Of a stretch of DNA of 64,000 bases, positions 56,557 to 64,000 are shown piece by piece. The notes under the pieces are model-generated. The model was not told where the DNA came from. It saw only the letters and a program-made list of their open reading frames with translations, and did no database searches. Origin of the DNA: Streptomyces iakyrus (GTDB lineage: Bacteria; Actinomycetota; Actinomycetes; Streptomycetales; Streptomycetaceae); assembly GCF_000717055.1 (NCBI RefSeq), contig NZ_JNXI01000003.1, positions 558,001-622,000 on the forward strand, written 5' to 3'. Both the position numbers and the translations under genes were made by a program. Position 1 is the stretch's first letter. The number at the start of each line of letters is the position of its first letter.

Positions 56557-57852
56557 CTACTGCTCTTCCTTCGCGGTCTTCGTGATCGACTGGGCGACCT
56601 GCCCGGGCGACTTGGAGCCGGCGATGAGCGCGGCCACACTGTCGTTGACCTCCTGGCCGACGGCGGGCGCGTATGCCTGGTCGAGGTAGAGCTGGAAGCC
56701 GGTGGCCGCCTTCAGCTGGGCCTGTACGGCCTTGATGTTGGGGTCGGCGATGGCTCTCTCGGCCGCGGGGACCACGGGCAGGACGCCGGTCTTCTTGACC
56801 AGTTCCAGGTCGGTCGCCTCGGACGCGAAGAACTTGAGGAAGTCGACGGCCTCCTGCGGGGCTCCCCGGCGCAGAGCGTGTCCGCCGCCTCCGCCGAACA
56901 CCTCGGTGATGGCGCCCTTGCCGCCCTCGACCGCGGGGAACGGGAAGAAGCCGAGGTCCTTGCCGAGGCCCTTGCCCGCGTCGGCCTGGACCGTGGGCGC
57001 CCACTGGCCCATGAGTTCCATCGCCGCCTTGCCGTTGCCGACGGTGGCGGCCTGGCCCGTGGGCGTGGAGTAGGCGGCGCCGAGGAAGCCCTTCTGGAAC
57101 GGCTGGAGTCCGACGAGTTCCTTCAGGTGGTCGCCCGCCTGGACGAAGGGGGCGCCGGTGAAGTCCTTGTCGTCGTAGGCCTTCTGGAGCGCCTCGGCTC
57201 CGGCGGTGCGCATGGCGAGGTAGGCCCAGTAGTACATTCCGGGCCACTTCTCCTTGCCGGCCAGTGCCAGCGGGGTGACCTCGGCGGCCTTGAGCTTGCG
57301 TACGGCGTCGAGGAAGCCGTCCCAGGTGGTCGGGGGTTCGGCGATGCCGGCCTTCTCGAAGAGCGCCTTGTTGTACCAGAAGCCGATCATGCCGATGTCG
57401 AACGGGATGCCGTAGACCTGGTCGTCGATCAGGTAGGGCTCTTTGGCGACCGGCAGCAGGGCCTCGCCCCACGGTTTGGTGCTGTCCGTGAGGTTTTCGA
57501 CGAGCCCGGCGTCCACCTGCTGCTTCAGCACGCCGCCGCCCCAGGTGTGGAAGATGTCGGGCAGCTTCCCGGAGGCGGTCAGGGCCGTCATCTTCGACTT
57601 GTAGGCGTCGTTCTCCATCTGAACGATCTTTATCTTGACCTTGGGGTTCTGCGCCTCGAACTTCCGGGCGAGGGCGGCCCAGACGGTTTTGGACGGCTCG
57701 GTGGTGGAGATGTTCCACCATTCGATCGTGGTCGTCCCGGACGACCCTCCGTCCGAGTCCCCGCCGCATGCGGTCAGTGCCGTCATCCCCAGACCGGCCG
57801 CGGCGGAGGCCGCCAGGAAGCCGCGGCGGGACAGTGCGGGGTCGCCCATCAT
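56557..57852 (-). CDS. Sugar ABC transporter binding lipoprotein
   Basis: 431 residues. A signal with twin arginines (LSRRGFLAASAAAG) and lipobox LTAC near 26-29, then the family 1 sugar-binding fold (TTTIEWWNISTTEPSKTVWA, KLPDIFHTWGGG, FDIGMIGFWYNKALFEKAGI). First gene of the operon, with a promoter and LacI operator upstream. BxlE-like; the ligand is inferred from the xylanase neighbour. Confidence 0.9.
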   Translation of the reverse strand: MMGDPALSRRGFLAASAAAGLGMTALTACGGDSDGGSSGTTTIEWWNISTTEPSKTVWAALARKFEAQNPKVKIKIVQMENDAYKSKMTALTASGKLPDIFHTWGGGVLKQQVDAGLVENLTDSTKPWGEALLPVAKEPYLIDDQVYGIPFDIGMIGFWYNKALFEKAGIAEPPTTWDGFLDAVRKLKAAEVTPLALAGKEKWPGMYYWAYLAMRTAGAEALQKAYDDKDFTGAPFVQAGDHLKELVGLQPFQKGFLGAAYSTPTGQAATVGNGKAAMELMGQWAPTVQADAGKGLGKDLGFFPFPAVEGGKGAITEVFGGGGGHALRRGAPQEAVDFLKFFASEATDLELVKKTGVLPVVPAAERAIADPNIKAVQAQLKAATGFQLYLDQAYAPAVGQEVNDSVAALIAGSKSPGQVAQSITKTAKEEQ

Positions 57853-57861
57853 TGCGCTCCT

Positions 57862-57872
57862 CGAAAGTTTCG
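57862..57872. promoter_or_regulatory. LacI operator CGAAAGTTTCG
   Basis: A perfect palindrome 10 bases before the binding-protein start codon, followed by a weaker TTCCAGAAAGGTTCG (57879-57893) that repeats part of it. Both lie downstream of the promoter at 57904-57933, so a bound repressor would block early elongation. Similar sites are used by BxlR in Streptomyces. Confidence 0.7.
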
Positions 57873-57903
57873 AAGTAGTTCCAGAAAGGTTCGCTGCTGC
57901 CGC

Positions 57904-57933
57904 ACCCTAGAGACAGCGGGTAAACGGTGGCAA
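57904..57933 (-). promoter_or_regulatory. Promoter of the sugar ABC/xylanase operon
   Basis: On the minus strand TTGCCA (57928-57933), 18 bases, TAGGGT (57904-57909). Transcription would start near 57897, 45 bases before the ATG, with the operator in the leader. Confidence 0.55.
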
Positions 57934-58273
57934 CCCCTCGTACATGCTCAATCTTGCGTCCGGATTCAGAAGGGGAGGGCCCACGAAACATTCGGCTTGA
58001 CAGACGAACGTTACGGAGGCTGCTCGCGCGTGATCACACAGAGTGTCCGCTCGAAGGGCTGGAGATCGACTCCGCACAACAGCGGGACAAGCCGTCCGAC
58101 GCGCTCTCAGCTCGCGTTTTCGCCTCCGCGTCCTGCCCGGGCGCGAGTCTTAACGGAAGTTTGACGCGCACGGCCCCCTCATTCAGGGGCCAGGGCATCA
58201 CGCTCCGCTTACGCTGATCGGGCCGTCCAGTGATGGCCGGAACCACGCTGAGCCGCACCTCTGGAGCACGTCG

Positions 58274-60253
58274 ATGGCCACCACCGAGCACCCGGCACCG
58301 AGCCGTCCGGAGCCCGCCTCACCCAGCCGTCTGCGCACCTGGATGCTGGAGGGCTTGTCCGGCATGGGCAAGGGCGGCGGGCATACCGGGCCCCACGCCG
58401 AGCCGGAGCCCCCGCACCGGGGCCAGCCCTGGTGGCGGGTGATGTGTCTGACCGGCGTCGACTACTTCTCGACCCTCGGCTACCAGCCGGGGATCGCGGC
58501 CCTCGCCGCCGGACTGCTGTCGCCGATCGCGACCATCGTCCTCGTCGTCGTCACGCTGGCCGGCGCCCTGCCCGTCTACCGCCGCGTGGCCGAGGAGAGC
58601 CCGCACGGCGAGGGCTCCATCGCGATGCTGGAGAGGCTGCTCTCCTTCTGGCAGGGCAAGTTGTTCGTGCTGACCCTGCTGGGCTTCGCCGCCACCGACT
58701 TCCTCATCACCATCACCCTGTCGGCCGCCGACGCCTCCACCCACCTCGTGGAGAACCCGCATCTGACCGGCGTCCTGCACGACAAGCAGATGCTGATCAC
58801 CCTGGTCCTGGTGGCACTGCTCGGCGCGGTGTTCCTCAAGGGCTTCCTGGAGGCGATCGGCGTCGCGGTCGCCCTCGTCGGTGCCTACCTCGCGCTGAAC
58901 GTGGTCGTGGTGGTGGTCGGCCTCTACCACGTCGTCACCGCGGGCCATGTGGTCACCGACTGGTCGAGCGCCCTCACCACCCAGCACAGCAACGTTTTCG
59001 CCATGATCGGCGTCGCCCTGCTCGTCTTCCCGAAACTGGCGCTCGGCCTCTCCGGGTTCGAGACGGGCGTCGCCGTGATGCCGCACGTCAAGGGCGACCC
59101 GGACGACACCGAGGCACGGCCGACAGGCCGTATCCGCGACACGAAGAAGCTGCTCACCACCGCCGCGCTGATCATGAGCGGCTTCCTGATCACCACCAGC
59201 TTCATCACCACCCTCCTCATCCCGGAGCAGGAGTTCGAGGCGGGCGGCCAGGCCAACGGCCGTGCCCTCGCGTATCTGGCGCACGACTACCTGGGCAACA
59301 CCTTCGGCACCGTCTACGACGTCTCGACGATCGCCATCCTGTGGTTCGCCGGCGCCTCCGCGATGGCCGGCCTGCTCAATCTGATGCCGCGCTACCTCCC
59401 CCGCTACGGCATGGCCCCCCACTGGGCCCGCGCCGTGCGGCCCATGGTCATCGTCTTCACGCTGATCGCCTTCCTGGTCACCTGGATCTTCGACGCCGAC
59501 GTCAACGCCCAGGGCGGTGCCTACGCCACCGGCGTGCTGGTCCTCATCAGCTCCGCCGCGATCGCGGTGACCATCGCCGCCCGCAAGGCCCGGCAGCGGA
59601 ACTGGACGATCGCCTTCGCGGTGATCTCCGCGGTGTTCCTGTACACGACCGTGCTCAACGTGATCGAGCGCCCGGACGGCGTGAAGATCGGCGCCTGCTT
59701 CATCGCCGGCATCATCCTGGTCTCTCTGCTGTCGCGGCTGGCCCGGGCGTTCGAGCTCCGCGTGACCAGCGTGACGCTGGACGACATGGCGGAACGTTTC
59801 GTCCGGGACATGGCCAGCCGTCGGATGCGGTTCATCGCCAACGAGCCGGACCGGCGGGACATCGCCGAGTACCGCGACAAGATCGAGCAGATCCGGCAGG
59901 ACAACGACGTGCCCGGCCAGGAGGACTTCGTCTTCGTCGAGGTGACCGTCACCGACCCGTCCGAGTTCGAGGCGGGCCTGACCGTGCGCGGGGAGGTGCT
60001 GCACGGCCGCTACCGCGTGCTGACCCTGGAGTCGTCCTCCATCCCCAACGCCCTGGCCGCGCTGCTGCTGCACGTCCGCGACTCGACGGGGCGCACCCCG
60101 CACATCTACTTCGAGTGGACCGAGGGCGGCCCCTTCGCCAACTTCCTGCGCTTCTTCCTGTTCGGCCAGGGCGAGGTCGCCCCGGTGACCCGCGAGGTGC
60201 TGCGCGAGGCGGAGCCGGACCGCAAGCGACGGCCGAGGGTGCACGTGGGCTGA
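58274..60253 (+). CDS. APC-superfamily amino-acid/cation permease
   Basis: 659 residues. About 60 soluble residues, then twelve membrane helices starting at [20 protein letters not shown], the usual APC start where the unwound helix binds substrate. A 150-residue cytoplasmic tail follows ([20 protein letters not shown] onward), probably regulatory. Longer than ordinary amino-acid permeases. The substrate is not inferable. Confidence 0.85.
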   Translation: MATTEHPAPSRPEPASPSRLRTWMLEGLSGMGKGGGHTGPHAEPEPPHRGQPWWRVMCLTGVDYFSTLGYQPGIAALAAGLLSPIATIVLVVVTLAGALPVYRRVAEESPHGEGSIAMLERLLSFWQGKLFVLTLLGFAATDFLITITLSAADASTHLVENPHLTGVLHDKQMLITLVLVALLGAVFLKGFLEAIGVAVALVGAYLALNVVVVVVGLYHVVTAGHVVTDWSSALTTQHSNVFAMIGVALLVFPKLALGLSGFETGVAVMPHVKGDPDDTEARPTGRIRDTKKLLTTAALIMSGFLITTSFITTLLIPEQEFEAGGQANGRALAYLAHDYLGNTFGTVYDVSTIAILWFAGASAMAGLLNLMPRYLPRYGMAPHWARAVRPMVIVFTLIAFLVTWIFDADVNAQGGAYATGVLVLISSAAIAVTIAARKARQRNWTIAFAVISAVFLYTTVLNVIERPDGVKIGACFIAGIILVSLLSRLARAFELRVTSVTLDDMAERFVRDMASRRMRFIANEPDRRDIAEYRDKIEQIRQDNDVPGQEDFVFVEVTVTDPSEFEAGLTVRGEVLHGRYRVLTLESSSIPNALAALLLHVRDSTGRTPHIYFEWTEGGPFANFLRFFLFGQGEVAPVTREVLREAEPDRKRRPRVHVG

Positions 60254-60254
60254 G

Positions 60255-60854
60255 TCAGGCCGTGGTGCTCCTCCTGCCGAAGCCCCTGCGCGGCGAGCGC
60301 ACGACGAGCTGTCCGTAGGCGACCTCGCCGGTGATCCTGACCCGCAGCAGGACGGGGGCGTCGGCCGGCCGACGCGCCTTGAGCGCCGAGTAGTTCATGA
60401 CCAGGCCGTCGGTGTCCACGACGACACCCGGCCTGATCAGCAGCTTGAGGGAGCCGGCGCGCAGGTCCAGGTCGATGTCCAGGGTGTCGTGAGTGATCAC
60501 CGCGTCGGTGAAGTCGAGCGTCACCTCGCCCCACGCCGAACGGATCTCCAGCCGCCGCGGCACCACCCAGCCGTCGCCCCGCCGGGTCGAGGCCCCCTCC
60601 TGGCGGATCCGGACCACGCCGTCGGCCCCGGCGGGCGCCCCGCCTGCGGGCACGGGCAGGTCCTCCGTCATCAGGGCGAGCTCGCCCATCGTCCGGGCCG
60701 ACCATGCGGCCTCCAGCCGCTCGTCGAGCTCGTCCAGGGTCAGCCGGCCGTCGCCCGCTGCGACACGCAGCACCTCCACCGTCCGGTCCCGGTCCGCGTG
60801 CGACGCCCGCACCTCGGGCGATCCGCCGGTCCGCACGATCTCCGCCGTCATCAC
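60255..60854 (-). CDS. DUF1707 SHOCT-like domain protein
   Basis: 199 residues. RASHADRDRTVEVLRVAAGD, then GRLTLDELDERLEAAWSART at about 16-55 is the DUF1707 domain found in many Streptomyces proteins. The C-terminal half (EIRSAWGEVTLDFTDAVITH onward) is a beta-rich solenoid like DUF4097-type domains. No membrane helix. Convergent with the APC permease, one base apart. Function unknown. Confidence 0.82.
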   Translation of the reverse strand: MMTAEIVRTGGSPEVRASHADRDRTVEVLRVAAGDGRLTLDELDERLEAAWSARTMGELALMTEDLPVPAGGAPAGADGVVRIRQEGASTRRGDGWVVPRRLEIRSAWGEVTLDFTDAVITHDTLDIDLDLRAGSLKLLIRPGVVVDTDGLVMNYSALKARRPADAPVLLRVRITGEVAYGQLVVRSPRRGFGRRSTTA

Positions 60855-60901
60855 TCCACCCCGATCCCCCGGGCACGGAACCCGGCCAGCCCGTCGAGAC
60901 T

Positions 60902-60917
60902 AACGCTATATCGCGTT
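60902..60917. promoter_or_regulatory. ModE-like inverted repeat
   Basis: AACGC-N6-GCGTT within TAACGCTATATCGCGTTATA, in the gap between DUF1707 and the Mop-domain regulator. Its AT-rich CGCTATAT / GTTATA arms recall ModE boxes, so the regulator may bind here. A TATCGT at 60964-60969 is the likely -10 of the leaderless regulator gene. Confidence 0.5.
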
Positions 60918-60976
60918 ATACCCAAAGGCCAACCCCGCACCCGCCGTTCCCTTCCCCCACGCCTATCGTGACCGGC

Positions 60977-61372
60977 ATGCAGTCCTACACGATCGGCCAG
61001 GCAGCACGGCTGCTCGGCGTGAGCCCGGACACCGCCCGCCGCTGGGCGGACGCGGGCCGCATCACGACCCACCGCGACGAGACCGGGCGTCGGCTCATCG
61101 ACGGGCAGGACCTGGCCGCGTTCTCGGTCGAACTGGCCCGGTCAGGCTCCGCCGAGGAGGACACGCCGTACACCTCGGCCCGCAACGCCTTCCCGGGCAT
61201 CGTCACCGCGATCAAACTCGGCGATGTCGCCGCCCAGGTCGAGATCCAGGCCGGCCCGCACCGGCTGGTCTCCCTGCTCACCCGGGAGGCGGTGGAGGAA
61301 CTGGGCCTGGAGGTCGGCATGGAGGCGACGGCCCGCGTGAAGTCGACGAACGTCCACATCGACCGCGTCTGA
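60977..61372 (+). CDS. HTH + Mop-domain molybdate-responsive regulator
   Basis: 131 residues from ATG 60977. MerR-like HTH at 3-50 (SYTIGQAARLLGVSPDTARR, then WADAGRITTHRDETGRRLID), then one Mop/TOBE domain at 65-131 (SARNAFPGIVTAIKLGDVAA, then VEIQAG). Known proteins of this build bind molybdate through the Mop domain and regulate molybdate uptake. Leaderless by its -10 box. Next to a tandem Mop protein, but no mod transporter genes are seen. Confidence 0.88.
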   Translation: MQSYTIGQAARLLGVSPDTARRWADAGRITTHRDETGRRLIDGQDLAAFSVELARSGSAEEDTPYTSARNAFPGIVTAIKLGDVAAQVEIQAGPHRLVSLLTREAVEELGLEVGMEATARVKSTNVHIDRV

Positions 61373-61448
61373 GCCCCGAAGGGCGGCGGAGGCGACGCAC
61401 CCGCACGCCTGCCCAGGGCGGACGCCGTCACCGGGCTACCGTGCACCC

Positions 61449-61868
61449 ATGAGCCTGAGCATCCGCAACCAGCTCCCCGGCACCGTCACCGCCGTCACCC
61501 CTGGCGACGCCATGGCGACGGTCAGGGTCCGCCTCACCGGCGGCCAGGACCTCACCGCGGCGATCACCCGCGAGGCCGCGGAAGAACTCCGCCTCACCCC
61601 GGGCGCCCCCGTGCGCGCCCTGCTGAAGTCGACAGAGGTCTCCCTGGCCACCGCGCCGGTCGAGGGCCTGTCGATCCGCAATCAGCTCCCCGGGACGGTC
61701 ACGGACATCGCGGCCGGCGACGCGATGGCGTCGGTCCGCGTCAGGGTCGAGGGCGGCGAACTGACCGCCGCGATCACCCGGGGCGCGGCGGACGACCTGG
61801 CCCTGTCCCCCGGGATCCCCGTCGTCGCCCTGATCAAGGCGACCGAGGTGTCACTCGCCACCCCCTGA
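61449..61868 (+). CDS. Tandem Mop-domain molybdate-binding protein
   Basis: 139 residues made of two near-identical Mop domains, each starting LSIRNQLPGTVT (about 3-14 and 74-85) and ending in an EVSLAT strand. This is the molbindin layout that stores or buffers molybdate as an oligomer. Leaderless: TACCGT at 61437-61442 ends six bases before the ATG. Paired with the regulator upstream. Confidence 0.9.
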   Translation: MSLSIRNQLPGTVTAVTPGDAMATVRVRLTGGQDLTAAITREAAEELRLTPGAPVRALLKSTEVSLATAPVEGLSIRNQLPGTVTDIAAGDAMASVRVRVEGGELTAAITRGAADDLALSPGIPVVALIKATEVSLATP

Positions 61869-61886
61869 CGCGCCGGCAGACGGCGA

Positions 61887-61913
61887 GAGGGGCCCCGCAT
61901 CGCGGAGCCCCTC
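61887..61913. terminator. Bidirectional terminator
   Basis: GAGGGGCCCCGC pairs with CGGAGCCCCTC through a stem of about 11 bp with small mismatches and an ATCG loop. It lies between the convergent molbindin (stop 61868) and gcvP (stop 61933) genes. Confidence 0.65.
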
Positions 61914-61932
61914 ACCTTGACCGGTCGGCCGA

Positions 61933-64000
<2,068 letters not shown>

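Larger units (their letters stand above)
57853..58273. other. Divergent promoter region, sugar operon / APC permease
   Basis: 421 bases with no gene. The left part holds the promoter and operator of the sugar operon. TTGACA at 57997-58002 is a possible -35 box of a rightward promoter. TTACGCTGAT at about 58208-58217 may be the -10 of the APC permease. No riboswitch fold was recognised. Confidence 0.45.

Noticed and set aside
58020..58273. Riboswitch before the APC permease
   Set aside because: I looked for c-di-AMP or amino-acid riboswitch-like conserved boxes and saw none.
58319..60244. 641-codon open frame antisense to the APC permease
   Set aside because: Asp/Glu/Gly/His-rich composition produced by the reverse of a membrane protein; no motif or ribosome site.

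Overview
The window is high-GC actinobacterial DNA and almost certainly Streptomyces. The signs are strong GC bias at third codon positions, many leaderless genes, and families typical of that genus (WhiB, DUF1707, DUF5999, excalibur, MocR and SARP-era TPR proteins). It has two parts: about 21.8 kb of an integrated phage, then about 42 kb of ordinary chromosome.

Prophage (1 to about 21.77 kb). Nearly all genes run leftward in long strings with 4-base (ATGA/GTGA) or 1-base (TGATG) overlaps, split into blocks by hairpin terminators near 15.38, 10.14, 9.18 and 3.23 kb. From the right end come a tyrosine integrase (20.39-21.76 kb), a small orphan gene and a rightward HTH repressor (19.5 kb). A divergent leftward XRE gene and an excisionase-like protein follow. 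The leftward early region then carries RecT, a P22-type antirepressor, a DEDDh exonuclease, a Hjc-like resolvase, a duplicated HNH-like protein, a phage WhiB and many small zinc or membrane proteins. Next is a replication module made of an initiator with in-gene iterons and a G39P-like helicase loader. A PP-loop PAPS-reductase-like protein, a Dam-like methylase and a SLOG protein complete it. One leaderless Phd/YefM-type gene runs the other way. The structural half of the phage lies beyond the left edge. At the right junction the integrase is followed directly by a broken 3' end of uppP, which suggests uppP is the attachment gene.

Chromosome (21.87-64 kb). In order it holds: DUF4291 and SnoaL-like proteins; Lnt; a Gfo/Idh oxidoreductase; a flavin monooxygenase with a divergent TetR regulator and twin operators; DinB-like and lipoprotein genes; a TPR protein and Ung. 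Next are a peptide-type solute-binding lipoprotein, a pair of SDR enzymes, an excalibur protein, and a HipA-like kinase overlapping DUF3037. Then come a Rieske lipoprotein, an isochorismatase-fold protein without its catalytic triad, LysR/EamA, and a repeat-rich gap. After that: MocR with PNPOx and PaiB genes, two EamA exporters, a Clp-N protein, SRPBCC, PadR with PhzF, a CPBP protease and a GCS2-type ligase. The last part is a xylo-oligosaccharide system (LacI regulator, ABC importer, secreted GH10 xylanase), an APC permease, DUF1707, two Mop-domain molybdate proteins and the C-terminal two-thirds of gcvP.

No tRNA, rRNA, CRISPR array or insertion sequence was recognised.
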